Origin: Leclercia adecarboxylata | Lineage (GTDB): Bacteria > Pseudomonadota > Gammaproteobacteria > Enterobacterales > Enterobacteriaceae | DNA length: 64,000 nt | Assembly (NCBI RefSeq): GCF_006171285.1 | Contig: NZ_CP040888.1 | Location: forward strand, 248,001 to 312,000 | Direction of reading: 5' to 3' | Shown here: piece by piece, positions 17,336 to 26,340 of the stretch | How the letters are laid out: each line of letters starts with the position of its first letter | How positions within the stretch are numbered: position 1 is the first letter of the stretch | The notes under the pieces: generated by a model | Told to the model about the DNA's origin: nothing | The model's input: the letters and a program-made list of their open reading frames with translations, nothing else | The model's database searches: none | Program-made: the position numbers and the translations under genes

Positions 17336-18724
17336 TTACTTGACTGGCAAGTTTCCTGCTCTGATGGTCAATGCCTCGATGCTGTCTATATTGTTCTGAA
17401 GCCGTTCCAGTTCCGCCTTTTCAATACCGGCCCAAAGCTTTAAGTGTCGCTGATAAAGGGACCACTTGAGTGAGTGAAAACCATTCCAGGCTAACCCCAT
17501 CCAGGAGGCGTAATTCGCATTGAGAATATTGCCGGTAATATACATTTTACCTGCGTTAACAGCACTGGAAGTTCCATAACCCAGGGCAAGCATCATCCGG
17601 AAGCGCGGATTTAGCCGCAAAGGCATGGTATCCAGTAAGGTCTCCCCAAAAGCTCCTTTTCCCAGCGATACCTGTTTCGCCACATAGAAAACCCGCATCA
17701 AAACTTCCATTATGGTCATCGGAATACTTGTCACGATAAACTGACGAAAGTCATACCCGTTGACATACATGTACTCTATTTGTTTGCCGAAGTTAGAACT
17801 CCCCACAGGGATCCCCTCAAGCATACGAAGTAACCCCATAAAAGGAGCCGGTAAACCCATGCCACGGTTTCCTTTTGCTGAGGGGGCATTAACATCCGAT
17901 GCCAGGTGTCCAAACATTCTGGCGATGAGCCTGAAAATATTGGTTTCGTCGGTAACGCCTTTACTGGAAGGATAAACCACGATCTGTCCATTCTGAACCA
18001 CCGTACAGGTCCCGTTCAGCATATCCTTTATGCCGAAAATAATGCCCAGTATGGGGTCGTGTGATAAAGCTCTTAAGCGGTGATTTGTGGGAGACAAAAC
18101 GCCACCGGCTGCACCCACTAAATCGCTGCTGATCGAACTGTCTGGTGCCCCTATAGGGAACAAATCTGAGAGTTTTGTACTCAGGTCCTCCGGCAAAATG
18201 GCATTGAAGGCTTTCTGCACCTGTTTATTGAAAATACCATCCACTTCTGTCGTAAAGCTCACCGTAGGTTTTGGCGGGGCTCTGACGCAAAGTAAATCCA
18301 GCATGGATGCTATGAGCCCGCATCCGCAGGCAATAGCATAATCCCAGGCGTCGAGTGCGTAGCGATCATTAAATTCTTTAATATGATTCTGGATCCGGGC
18401 ATCTACGACAGCCAGGTCATCCGTGGAGAGTATTGTGGCCAGTCCAATATCACCGCATACACGCTGGTTAGCCTCGCTATATATGGTCTTGAGACCAGTA
18501 GAATGCATGGCAGTATCTGAGGGGGTCATTTCTCGCAGATGATGTTCTTTAAGCGCCAGATGCTCCGCTTCATCAAGTTCAGTGCCGCTGATTAGCCCGG
18601 TCAACTGTGCCTTAAGGCTCTCTATATCACTGTTAATTGTCTCGTGAGCGTTCGTGATATCCTGACCACGGAGCTGAATATAACGGATGGCCCTGAGCTC
18701 ATCATCATAAGGAGACTGACTCAT
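17336..18724 (-). CDS. 462-aa protein of unknown function, partner of glycine-rich membrane protein
   Basis: ATG at 18724 follows GAGGTAAACAC and lies 4 bp after the stop of the upstream gene, so the two are coupled. The N-terminus (residues 1-140) is helical and charged; a hydrophobic segment ACGCGLIASMLDLLCV lies at about 132-147; the middle holds the conserved-looking LRALSHDPILGIIFGIKDMLNGTCTVV and IVVYPSSKGVTDETNIFRLIARMFGHLASD; a second hydrophobic segment (FIVTSIPMTIMEVLMRVFYVA) lies near 335-355. I recall similar proteins next to small glycine-rich proteins in scattered bacteria, without a function. Probably membrane-associated. Candidate sensor or effector in a three-gene locus with the protease at 19428-20075. 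Confidence 0.6.
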   Translation of the reverse strand: MSQSPYDDELRAIRYIQLRGQDITNAHETINSDIESLKAQLTGLISGTELDEAEHLALKEHHLREMTPSDTAMHSTGLKTIYSEANQRVCGDIGLATILSTDDLAVVDARIQNHIKEFNDRYALDAWDYAIACGCGLIASMLDLLCVRAPPKPTVSFTTEVDGIFNKQVQKAFNAILPEDLSTKLSDLFPIGAPDSSISSDLVGAAGGVLSPTNHRLRALSHDPILGIIFGIKDMLNGTCTVVQNGQIVVYPSSKGVTDETNIFRLIARMFGHLASDVNAPSAKGNRGMGLPAPFMGLLRMLEGIPVGSSNFGKQIEYMYVNGYDFRQFIVTSIPMTIMEVLMRVFYVAKQVSLGKGAFGETLLDTMPLRLNPRFRMMLALGYGTSSAVNAGKMYITGNILNANYASWMGLAWNGFHSLKWSLYQRHLKLWAGIEKAELERLQNNIDSIEALTIRAGNLPVK

Positions 18725-18728
18725 GTGT

Positions 18729-19226
18729 TTACCTCACCGCGACCAGGCTACCTTTTGGAGCTTTCTTAGTAAGCATGTCGATTGTTGCCTTGATCCCAGC
18801 AATTTCTGCCTTAAAAAACTCCGCATTCGACATTAACCTTTCCTGTACTTCATAGAGCTTTTGAATGGCCTGACTGAGGGCGGCTGTCAGTTTCGTATTT
18901 TTTTTGTGTTTCACTATCGCGTACCCGCCAATCCCTAACACAGCTACAGGTGCGGCCAATACCGCAATGCCTGCAACCATACCACCACCGACGATAGACC
19001 CTGCTGTAGCGAGCCCGGAGGTTATGCCTGCTGCTGACACTCCCGTTGTACCAAGCGTATAGAGAGCACCGAAGGAAGCCGCAGCGCCTACGCCTGACCC
19101 CGCCAATGCTGCTGCGCCCTCAGTAATACCCGGGAACTTATTTTCAAGCGCCTGAAGAGCACTTGTAACTTCATCCATTGCCTTCTTGCGAATTTTTTCG
19201 AGCTCTTCAGTTTCGGTAGCGTCCAT
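18729..19226 (-). CDS. glycine-rich (glycine-zipper-like) membrane protein, 165 aa
   Basis: The ATG at 19226 has GAGG six bases ahead; an earlier ATG at 19244 is possible. Layout: an acidic helical N-terminus (ETEELEKIRKKAMDEVTSALQALENKF), a hydrophobic core of about 75 residues full of small residues (GSGVGAAASFGALY, TGVSAAGITSGLATAGSIVGG, MVAGIAVLAAPVAVLGIGGYAIV), a basic turn KHKKN, and a C-terminal coiled coil. Small-residue repeats of this kind pack membrane helices into oligomers or pores. It lies between the 462-aa partner and a trypsin-like protease. Could be a pore-forming effector or a membrane-remodelling partner; function unproven. Confidence 0.6.
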   Translation of the reverse strand: MDATETEELEKIRKKAMDEVTSALQALENKFPGITEGAAALAGSGVGAAASFGALYTLGTTGVSAAGITSGLATAGSIVGGGMVAGIAVLAAPVAVLGIGGYAIVKHKKNTKLTAALSQAIQKLYEVQERLMSNAEFFKAEIAGIKATIDMLTKKAPKGSLVAVR

Positions 19227-19427
19227 TACAGGCCTCGTATTCATAACTTGCTGTGTGGTAGGTGAAAAAAAGCACCATAAAAGTGATGAAGAAATCATGA
19301 CTTACTATTGGTGCACTTTCCAGTTCACGGTGGTCAGATTCAAAGCGTTTTGCTGATAGTAAATGCTGACACCGCATTGCCCGGCCCCGAAAATTATCCA
19401 GCCGGGCACCGTCGAAAACTGGTAGTG

Positions 19428-20075
19428 CTAAAAATCGGTCGATGACTGAACTGACAGGGTTGGAGGTGGACCTGGATGAATTTCACCAATGAGACTACCT
19501 ATAACATAATACTCACCTTCATCAGATATGATATAGGGCCCCCCTGAGCATCCTTGCTTGTTGTAATGCGAAATTTCAAAACGAGATGTGCAATGCTGGT
19601 TAGAGTGTTTAGCGCAGTAGCAGGAAGTGACACTTTGAATTTTCCCAAGGACCGTTGAAAGTGCAGTCTGGCCCAATGGATATCCGACCCCAAATGTTTG
19701 CATGTTGCCGACGGGGGGACGGCGTTTAAAATAATGTGATACAGGCTGTTTCATTCCAGATGGCAAAATCATTTTCGCACTATCTACAAACGGCATATTG
19801 CCTTGAAAGTTGCTTTGGTCATTACAGTCCTTAAGAATGAATTCAACAGGTACTGGGATGGTGTTTACTGGTCCGAGATGATTGTGGAATATTACGTAAA
19901 GCTTTTGGTTGTTGCTGCTGGGGTATTTCTTGCCAAGAACATCCGTCACAACATGGGCTGCGGTGAGAAGGTGTGCACTCGTACCGTCATCGAAGCCAAA
20001 TGCCGTTGCTTCGCGAAATGAACTAGGGTTTGAATTATCACTCACATAGATTTTGCAAACGTAGTTTTCAAGCAT
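19428..20075 (-). CDS. trypsin-like serine protease, cytoplasmic
   Basis: 215 aa, ATG with GAAGGAGAAGTT upstream. The chymotrypsin-fold triad can be placed: His41 in LLTAAHVVTD, Asp98 in MPFVDSAKMIL and Ser177 in QGCSGGPYIIS. Five cysteines in the region 152-176 (SCYC, HC, GC) might bind metal or pair. There is no signal peptide or transmembrane segment, which is unusual for bacterial trypsin-like proteases and points to intracellular action. The two downstream genes on the same strand encode a glycine-rich membrane protein and a 462-aa protein, with a gap of about 200 bp. An intracellular protease next to a potential membrane effector is the layout of gasdermin-type and related defence loci, though neither partner looks like a gasdermin. 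Confidence 0.8.
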   Translation of the reverse strand: MLENYVCKIYVSDNSNPSSFREATAFGFDDGTSAHLLTAAHVVTDVLGKKYPSSNNQKLYVIFHNHLGPVNTIPVPVEFILKDCNDQSNFQGNMPFVDSAKMILPSGMKQPVSHYFKRRPPVGNMQTFGVGYPLGQTALSTVLGKIQSVTSCYCAKHSNQHCTSRFEISHYNKQGCSGGPYIISDEGEYYVIGSLIGEIHPGPPPTLSVQSSTDF

Positions 20076-20534
20076 TTTAACTTCTCCTTCAGAAGGCAGG
20101 TAACCACCAGGTCATACGACCGAAGTTATGTCTGCTGAACAAGTCAGGGCAAATAAATGCGCTGGGTGATTTCCCGCCAATTCGATTAGTCTGACCCTCT
20201 ATGGTACTGCCGCTCCCCCGGACGGGTATGCACAACAGCGTAGGTCAATGACGCCCTCTATTTAGAGAGCAACAGACAAAATTATCGGCAATGTACATGA
20301 AATCATTAATCCATTTATCGGTGTACCTGGCTCAACGTATGATCTTGAACCAACCGGCGAGGGCAACGGAGTGCAAACAGAGTAGTAACCGTAAATCAGG
20401 CAGTCAGACATTCGTCAGGTCCATCGACAACAAATTATCTTCCTTCCCTGTCTGTCACTAAAATCCTCAGCTATCTATTTACTCAGCAAAGTTCTATATA
20501 TTCAATTAGTTAAATCTTTGAAGAGCTGTAAGTA

Positions 20535-20668
20535 TACAACTTTAATGTCACGACACGAAAATAGCGATACAACTTTAATGTTAGCGATACAACTTTATTG
20601 TCTCATCGCTCCTCCTTGCAATCAGATGCATACGATCATAAGTGACACAACTTAAATATGACGCGACA
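20535..20668. repeat. iteron-like / TnsB-site-like repeats
   Basis: ATACAACTTTAATGT occurs at 20535-20549 and 20568-20582, ATACAACTTTATTGT at 20588-20602, and a diverged copy ACACAACTTAAATAT at about 20646-20660. On the minus strand they read GACAATAAAGTTGTATCGC and variants, which resembles the TnsB-binding repeats of Tn7-type ends (GACAATAAAGTC in Tn7). The outermost copy starts TGTCGCGTCATAT at 20668, consistent with a TGT-terminal transposon end facing left. They could instead be replication or regulatory iterons. The rest of 20076-20700 shows no gene. Confidence 0.45.
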
Positions 20669-20709
20669 ACCATCTGAGCAACCTCCGTCATTTCATATAG
20701 TTATCTTAT

Positions 20710-20962
20710 TTGCATGTCCTCATCCCATAAGGGGTGGGGCCTACCCCCGGCATCGAGCAAACCTGACCACCCTGCCCTCATTAAGACCCCACATGCGGCA
20801 ATGGTGCCCTGTCCACGCCGCCCGCGATTTTTGAGGAAATGGGGAGGAAATAAAAAGAAAACAATAAGTTATCGGCTTAGGTACCGGCGCAGATCGGGAA
20901 TCAGGCGAAGCCTGACAGCACGTTGAGGCCTGGCAGGGGGCTTGAGGGATGAGGACATGCAA
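20710..20962. other. structured non-coding block bounded by 17-bp perfect inverted repeats
   Basis: TTGCATGTCCTCATCCC at 20710-20726 is repeated inverted at 20946-20962, enclosing 219 bp of GC-rich sequence with many short hairpins (for example TCAGGC-GAA-GCCTGA near 20902-20916) and few convincing coding signals. Folded as single-stranded DNA or RNA it would make a long stem-closed structure. Conjugative plasmids carry single-strand initiation sites or leading-region promoters with this look; a small mobile cassette is another option. Open frames across it have no ribosome site. Confidence 0.4.
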
Positions 20963-21030
20963 TTGTGATAACCTTCCCGCCACGGGGTCGGTTAAATTCG
21001 TATCCTGCCGGTGCAATTCCAACGGCCGCG

Positions 21031-21462
21031 TTACCAGTTCGCCGGGTAGCATGGCCAGCAAAGCCAGGCATCGAGCACCCGGGTTTCACTGACGGCCGCT
21101 GCATAGACGCCGGTATCCGGGAAGAAATAAACCGGGGTGGCGTTGTTCAGCTGGTCGCCTTCATCGGCCAGAGCGCCGATCACCTCATGAGGCTTAAGCA
21201 GCATATCCGTTAAATATTCATCCGGGTGGATGGCATTCAGCGATATGGCCATCTCCAGAAATTCATCCAGGGTATGGCGGGTACGATACCCCCGGAAAAC
21301 CTCGTATGAAGGCGTGACGCATTCACCATCCAGGGAACAGGCATCGTAACCGGCCAGCTGCTCTTCGGTGAGTCCGGAGGCATGCTTTGCCACAAGATTC
21401 GTAAATTGCTCTTTATCGTCCATCACAATCCTTACGCTGTAGGGGCCTGTTTGTGTTATCAC
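21031..21462 (-). CDS. hypothetical protein (143 aa)
   Basis: Acidic product beginning MITQTGPYSVRIVMDDKEQF; contains DACSLDGECVTPSYEVFRGYRTRHTLDEFLEMA and ends with an aromatic/Cys tail (LDAWLCWPCYPANW). No signal or membrane segment. The ATG has no strong ribosome site; a second ATG at residue 14 is possible. It lies beside the structured non-coding block. Between 21463 and 21827 I see no gene. Confidence 0.5.
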   Translation of the reverse strand: MITQTGPYSVRIVMDDKEQFTNLVAKHASGLTEEQLAGYDACSLDGECVTPSYEVFRGYRTRHTLDEFLEMAISLNAIHPDEYLTDMLLKPHEVIGALADEGDQLNNATPVYFFPDTGVYAAAVSETRVLDAWLCWPCYPANW

Positions 21463-21827
21463 TGCTTCCGGTTTTTACTTCGCACAACCCGGCAGGTATC
21501 CGGTCGCCCGGGCGTCCTTTGCGGTCTTGTTCGCCCTTCGCCTGAATTACGTCAAATCCCTTTCACTACCCGGCCGCAGGGTGACACCTCCCCTTTTCTC
21601 CGGAAGCGAAAGAGGAAGAACAGTTTAACAGCCCGGATCCTCAATAATTTTCGCGTAACGGACTAAATAACCGGTTTATGCAGCTTCTGATAACCACAGA
21701 CCGCGATAGAATAAAACGTCTGGTGAGGAACCGGAGTGTTATGTAAGCGGGGGGTTTAACTGGGTATCTGTGTAGTCCTATTTAGCCAGATATCCCGAAT
21801 AAAAACCTCAACGATTAGGTAAACGAA

Positions 21828-21962
21828 ATGGATGGATTCTGGTCGATGTTCTGTTTGTTTGTCGTGGTAGTTTCACTGCATAAAGCCCTTTCTGTAGCAG
21901 CAGCACGAGCAGACGCAGCAAAATTAAATATGCTTCTCAGAATGAGAAAGTTTAAAAAGTAG
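21828..21962 (+). CDS. small single-pass membrane protein (44 aa)
   Basis: ATG at 21828 with TAGGTAAACGAA upstream. Starts MDGFWSMFCLFVVVVSLHK, one membrane helix, then an Ala-rich amphipathic and basic tail ending RMRKFKK. Short inner-membrane protein of unknown role. Size and shape are compatible with a hok-like or regulatory peptide but no antisense structure was recognised. Confidence 0.4.
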   Translation: MDGFWSMFCLFVVVVSLHKALSVAAARADAAKLNMLLRMRKFKK

Positions 21963-22343
21963 CTTTCAAGACATCTGAGAATTCTTTTAAATCCTCAGAG
22001 GAAGTTATATGTTTAGGCTATTTGCAAACTAAGGTTGGAATTCCATCATTCTAGCCTTAGATCTTTGATCAAGTGAAGTTGCTCACTTGGTTGGATTTTA
22101 CCGTTTCCTGACGGCTTTTCAGAAGCGAGGGCTGGTTGGAATGCCTTCCAGCTAGAAGTCTTGCAGATGCTCTCCGGGCATTAACTCATTGTCGAATCTG
22201 CACCAGTATCACTAGGTTGTTGAGCGGGCGATTAGCTTTTTCACTGAGCCGCTGTACACTCGACTGCTTCAAGAAGCACTACTTACCATTTGCCTGCCGT
22301 AAGGTCTGTTCTTAGCTGGATTTTTTTGGGAGGATACGCAGTC
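21963..22343. other. 380-bp gap at a probable module boundary
   Basis: No gene is seen. The sequence changes character here from the A+T-rich backbone to the CoiA/helicase module. Only short patches such as GTGAAGTTGCTCACTTGG (an imperfect dyad near 22073-22091) stand out. A promoter for the downstream operon should lie within it, but I cannot place it confidently. Confidence 0.3.
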
Positions 22344-23330
22344 ATGACAACTCAATCCAGCTCAATACAATACGCTTACGCGCTAGACGGCGAGGGCACC
22401 CTCACGCACATTGGCGCTGCCCTGCGCTCACATACTTACACCTGCCCAGGTTGTAAGAGCCCCCTGACCCCGGTAATGGGCGAGTTCAACGCTAAGCACT
22501 TTCGCCATTCGGAAGAATGCTGTGCCCTTGAAACCTATCTTCACAAGTGCGGCAAAGAAGCATTCTTCTATCGCTACCAACAAGCTCTCAGCCGTGAAAT
22601 GCCTATTAGCCTTGAGCTGGAGCGCCGGGTTGCCTGTAATGGTTCTCGTTTAGCCTTGGTTAGAGACGAAGCACGTCAGTGCGTAAAATCCGTGCCTGCA
22701 CGCTACAACTTGACTCAATTTTTCGATCAGGCAGAGCTGGAAAAACACGATAAGGTCACAGGGCTGCGACCAGACGTGATGTTGTATGATACGACTGGCG
22801 AAAGGCGTTGCTACGTAGAGATTTGTGTCACACACCCCTGCTCTCAAGACAAGATCGAAGCCGGTATCCCGATTCTTGAGTTTAAGGTCCAATCTGCCTC
22901 TGATATTCAGATGTTGCTTACCGGGGCCTACTCGATCAAGGAGAAGATCCTGAGAGTATTCAACTGGCTTCCCCCGTTTCAATCTGTGGACACCTGTAGC
23001 GGCGTCTGCTCAGTAGGTAACGTGGATATGTCTGTCTGGAGTTTAAGTGGTTCCGGCCGACTCAACGAACAAACGATGCCGCTCGCTGAAGTGGATTTAA
23101 CAATCAATTCTGACGTGAACACATGGCCTAGATCGTTAGGGGCCGCTGAGCTGGCTGATAACTTACGAGCTTTTATCCGTCACGCCGATCCTCATTCACT
23201 ATTTCCCAACTGCATTATGTGCGAGCAAGCAGGCCGATGGGAGGATGGCTATCTGCAATGTCACAGTAAGGCAAAGATCGTTCCCTACACCGAGGCCCGT
23301 CAGTGCGCCAATTACAAGGTTAAGGCATGA
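22344..23330 (+). CDS. CoiA-like nuclease with zinc finger
   Basis: 328 aa from ATG at 22344, which follows GGGAGG; the frame is open from 22290. N-terminal four-residue zinc site CPGCKSPLTPVMG...AKHFRHSEEC, as in competence protein CoiA, then LETYLHKCGKEAFFYRY. The middle has a PD-(D/E)XK-like pattern, TGLRPDVMLYD and CYVEICVTHPC, with Cys in place of the usual Lys. The C-terminus has another cysteine set (CIMCEQ, LQCHSKA, RQCANYK). Its stop overlaps the start of a UvrD-like helicase (ATGA). A nuclease-helicase operon suggests DNA processing in defence or recombination, by analogy with other such pairs. Confidence 0.7.
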   Translation: MTTQSSSIQYAYALDGEGTLTHIGAALRSHTYTCPGCKSPLTPVMGEFNAKHFRHSEECCALETYLHKCGKEAFFYRYQQALSREMPISLELERRVACNGSRLALVRDEARQCVKSVPARYNLTQFFDQAELEKHDKVTGLRPDVMLYDTTGERRCYVEICVTHPCSQDKIEAGIPILEFKVQSASDIQMLLTGAYSIKEKILRVFNWLPPFQSVDTCSGVCSVGNVDMSVWSLSGSGRLNEQTMPLAEVDLTINSDVNTWPRSLGAAELADNLRAFIRHADPHSLFPNCIMCEQAGRWEDGYLQCHSKAKIVPYTEARQCANYKVKA

Positions 23331-25087
23331 CCAAAAGACTGACTTGGGAGCAGAAAAGTATTGTCAGCCATGACACCGGACATGCGTTGGTAAAAGCCGT
23401 ACCTGGTAGCGGGAAAACAACCACACTTGTAAAGCGCGTTGAGCGGCTGGTCAAGACGGGAACTGATCCTCGCTCCATTCTGATCCTGATGTACAACAAG
23501 TCGGCGCAGGTGAGCTTCACGGAGAACTTGAAGACGGCACTGATGTCGAGCGTGATTCCAGAAATCCGCACGTTCCACAGCTTGGCCTTAAAGATTGTTG
23601 GTTACGGAGAACGCCAACAGATAATCAAGAAGAAAGACCTCATTACTCCAAGCGACTACCGCTATGAGCAACTGGTAAAGCAAGCCTACCGCTATGGCTT
23701 TGACCATGAGGCGAATTATATTGACCCCAATGAAATTGAAAACTTCGAGCTGTTTATTGCTCGCTGCCGGGCGGCGGCCGTAACTCCTGTTGATGCTGCC
23801 AATGATCCAACGTTCAGCAACATCAAACGGGAGTTTATTCACGCCTATGGCCGCTATTGTGAGCTGCTGGAGGAAAACAGTCTGCGAACCTTTGATGACT
23901 GTTTGATTGAGGCTGTCGCACTGTTGCGTAATGACAGCAGCCTTGGTGCCCACTTCAAGCACATCATTGTTGATGAATATCAGGACGTTAACCTGATACA
24001 GCATGACATGACCCGCTTGCTATCTAAGTCGGATACGTCGGTTATGGCTGTTGGTGATGTTAACCAGTGTATTTATGAGTGGCGTGGTGCTCGACCAGAC
24101 TTTATCGGCGGACTGTTTGAAAGGCACTACCCGAATACGAAGGTGTTTCAACTGTCATGCACGTTCAGATTTGGCCATGAGCTTTCCTTGATGGCTAACT
24201 CGGTAATTCGGCGCAACTCTACAAAGCTGACCAAGCTTTGTGTCAGTCATCCTAGCACCCCCAAAACAGAGGTCAGATTGCACTTTGATAACTGCCTATC
24301 CAAGGTGCTATCAAACCTCTCGGTGAGCAGTGGAACACAAGCCATATTGTCCCGCACTAAGGCGAACCTTGCTGAGGCGGAAATTGCTTTACGCCTGTGT
24401 GGGCTACCTTATCGCTACCTCAATGGTTCAAGCGCATTACACACCCGCACCGAAATCGGGATACTGGTAGTTGGCGTCTTGCTGTCTGTGTACGGCGATC
24501 TGCGGCTACTGGAAAACCATCCCAACAAACAAGCGATTGTTTACGGCTTTCTGAAGGAGGCTGGTTTTAGATGGCAGAAAGGGCAATTCAAAGCGGCGCT
24601 CAGTGGATTGATGGCTCCGCACGCCGACCTATGGTCTGCTCTAGGTCAGTTATTCGAGGGCGCACAATACCAAAAAGATCGGCTGGGCAGGCTCGCCACT
24701 ATCTGCCAGAAAGACGGAGAGGAAACGCCTGCTATCGATGTGTTACGACGCCTGAGTATGGAGGGTTTCATTGATAGTGTTGGCTCTGAGGGTGTAACTC
24801 GCACTGGATCGAACGACCAGCAACGAGGGGTCGTGAGGATCGGGGAGCTACTTGACTCCAGTAAGATCGATTCCCGCACGTTTTTAAACCTTATCTTGAA
24901 TCCAGGCGAGGCTGCTACTGACTGCGATCCCTTCATCCTTTCCACACTGCATGGTTCCAAGGGGCTGGAGTGGGATAACGTAATACTGATCGGGGTCGTC
25001 TCAGAAAACGGAATCTATGGTCACTCCCGTTTTTGCAACACCGATTTTGACGACAAGTTGGCTTGCTTGAATCTATCCGGCGTCTGA
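23327..25087 (+). pseudogene. UvrD/Rep-family helicase, truncated by transposon end
   Basis: Superfamily 1 helicase, read for 586 codons, of which the last 32 are foreign. Motifs in order: Walker A VPGSGKTTTLVKR (residues about 24-36), Ia ILILMYNKSA, RTFHSLAL, Walker B HIIVDEYQDVN (about 210-220), III GDVNQCIYEWRGA, IV-like TFRFGHELS, and STLHGSKGLEWDNVILIG. The gene is cut at 24992 where a Tn21-type terminal repeat begins, so the C-terminal motif VI (the arginine finger region) is missing and the helicase is probably dead. Translationally coupled to the CoiA-like gene. Confidence 0.85.
24992..25011 (+). repeat. outer part of a Tn21-family 38-bp terminal inverted repeat
   Basis: GGGGTCGTCTCAGAAAACGG matches the outer 20 bases of the Tn21 terminal repeat and faces right. 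It begins inside the helicase gene, so it marks the insertion point of the transposon (candidate 5-bp target TGATC at 24987-24991). The inner part of the repeat, AATAAAGCACGCTAAG, is found at 26341-26356, displaced by an IS110-family element. I did not find the matching right-hand repeat in the window. Confidence 0.88.
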
Positions 25088-26340
25088 ATGGGATTTTATT
25101 CCCGCGCCTTGATGAGTTCCGCGCCTGATGAACCTCCAGAAAATATACGGCTTCAATGAGCCTTTCCGTTTTACAGGTTCCTCAACAGGCCGGTGGGCCG
25201 TTAGTATCATCAATATCAGTATTCGCAAAACCAGATCAGTAATTCTTTAAACCGGTGTATTTCTGCCGTTATGCTACATAAGTTTGCTGTCGTGCCGTTA
25301 GGGCCCAGGCTATTCTGGCCAGCTTGTTTGCCAGAGCACAAGTGACGACAAAGTTGCTTTTCCGGCACAGTAAATCCCTGACCCAATCGGCCAATTTGCC
25401 AGACTGGTGTTCCAGTTTTTGTATGAATACCCTGGCACATTGAACCAACAAAGTTCGGATCTTTTTATTACCTCGCTTACTAATTCCCAGCAATGTCGTC
25501 CTACCTCCCGTGCTGTACTGCCGAGGTACAAGCCCTGTTGCCGCCGCAAAGTCACGGCTGCTGGCGTACTGCTTCCCGTCGCCAATCTCAGTTGAAATAG
25601 TACTCGCTGTCAGTGTTCCGACGCAGGGAATGCTCAGCAAGCGCTGTCCAACCTCATCTTCGTCCAACTTTCGTTTCAACTGGGATTCCAAATCTTTAAT
25701 CTGCTCAACAAGATAGTGATAATGCTGTTGTAATTTCAGCAATAACTGGCTGAGGTAAAGAGGCAAACTATTATCCTCAAGAATGGTACTCAGTCGGCTA
25801 ATAACGGCAGCTCCTCGGGGAACGCTAATGCCAAATTCCAGCAGAAAAGCATGCATTTGATTGGTTGTTTTTACCTTATCCTGAACCAGGGATTCACGGA
25901 CACGATGCAGAGCCCGCATTGCCTGCTGAGATTCCGTTCTGGGCTGCACAAAACGCATAGACGGACGCGATGCAGCTTCACAAATAGCTTCGGCGTCGAC
26001 AAAGTCGTTTTTATTGCTTTTAACGAACGGGCGGACAAATTGTGGTGATATCAGCTTTGGGGAATGCCCCAACTCTTCCAACTTGCGTGCCATAAAGTGA
26101 GAACCGCCACAGGCTTCCATTGCGATGGTTGTAGCGGGGCATGTCGCCAAAAATTCGATCAACTTTGGCCGGGTAAATTTTTTACGGTAAACAGCCTTCC
26201 CGCGACGATCCTGGCAATGAATATGGAAAGAGTTTTTACCCAGATCGATACCAATGAGCGCAATGTTTTCCATGATAGTTCTCCGAATGAAAGCCTGTCC
26301 TCAGCATAGTACCGGGAAGGAGGGAGTGACCATCTCATTA
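25012..26340 (-). mobile_element. IS4321/IS5075-like element (IS110 family) within a Tn21-type terminal repeat
   Basis: Element of about 1.33 kb lying exactly between the two halves of a Tn21-family terminal repeat, the known hot spot of IS4321 and IS5075. Both ends show the related stretch ATGGTCACTCCC (right of 25016; inverted near 26320-26333). Its presence usually blocks further movement of the host transposon by breaking the end. Exact ends are uncertain by one to three bases because of the A run. Confidence 0.88.
25269..26273 (-). CDS. IS110-family transposase (IS4321/IS5075 type)
   Basis: 334 aa. N-terminal DEDD (RuvC-like) domain with IALIGIDLGKNSFHIHCQD, AMEACGGSHFMARKL and the KNDFVDAEAICEAA motif; C-terminal transposase_20 domain with LLSIPCVGTLTASTI and GLVPRQYSTGGRTTLLGISKRGN, including the serine-containing region now known to act in strand cleavage. 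Length is as expected for the family. It recognises its target through an element-encoded bridge RNA in related IS110 members; the non-coding ends of this element would be the place to look. Confidence 0.93.
   Translation of the reverse strand: MENIALIGIDLGKNSFHIHCQDRRGKAVYRKKFTRPKLIEFLATCPATTIAMEACGGSHFMARKLEELGHSPKLISPQFVRPFVKSNKNDFVDAEAICEAASRPSMRFVQPRTESQQAMRALHRVRESLVQDKVKTTNQMHAFLLEFGISVPRGAAVISRLSTILEDNSLPLYLSQLLLKLQQHYHYLVEQIKDLESQLKRKLDEDEVGQRLLSIPCVGTLTASTISTEIGDGKQYASSRDFAAATGLVPRQYSTGGRTTLLGISKRGNKKIRTLLVQCARVFIQKLEHQSGKLADWVRDLLCRKSNFVVTCALANKLARIAWALTARQQTYVA

Noticed and set aside
20535..20602. Tandem repeats as a CRISPR array
   Set aside because: Repeat unit is short (15 bp), spacing irregular and no cas genes are present.
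20714..20926. 70-aa Arg/Pro-rich open frame inside the structured block
   Set aside because: Composition follows the GC-rich hairpins rather than a protein; starts within the inverted repeat with no ribosome site.
24992..25087. Reading the helicase as a complete 586-aa protein
   Set aside because: The final 32 codons fall in the Tn21-type repeat and the IS110-family element; motif VI is missing.
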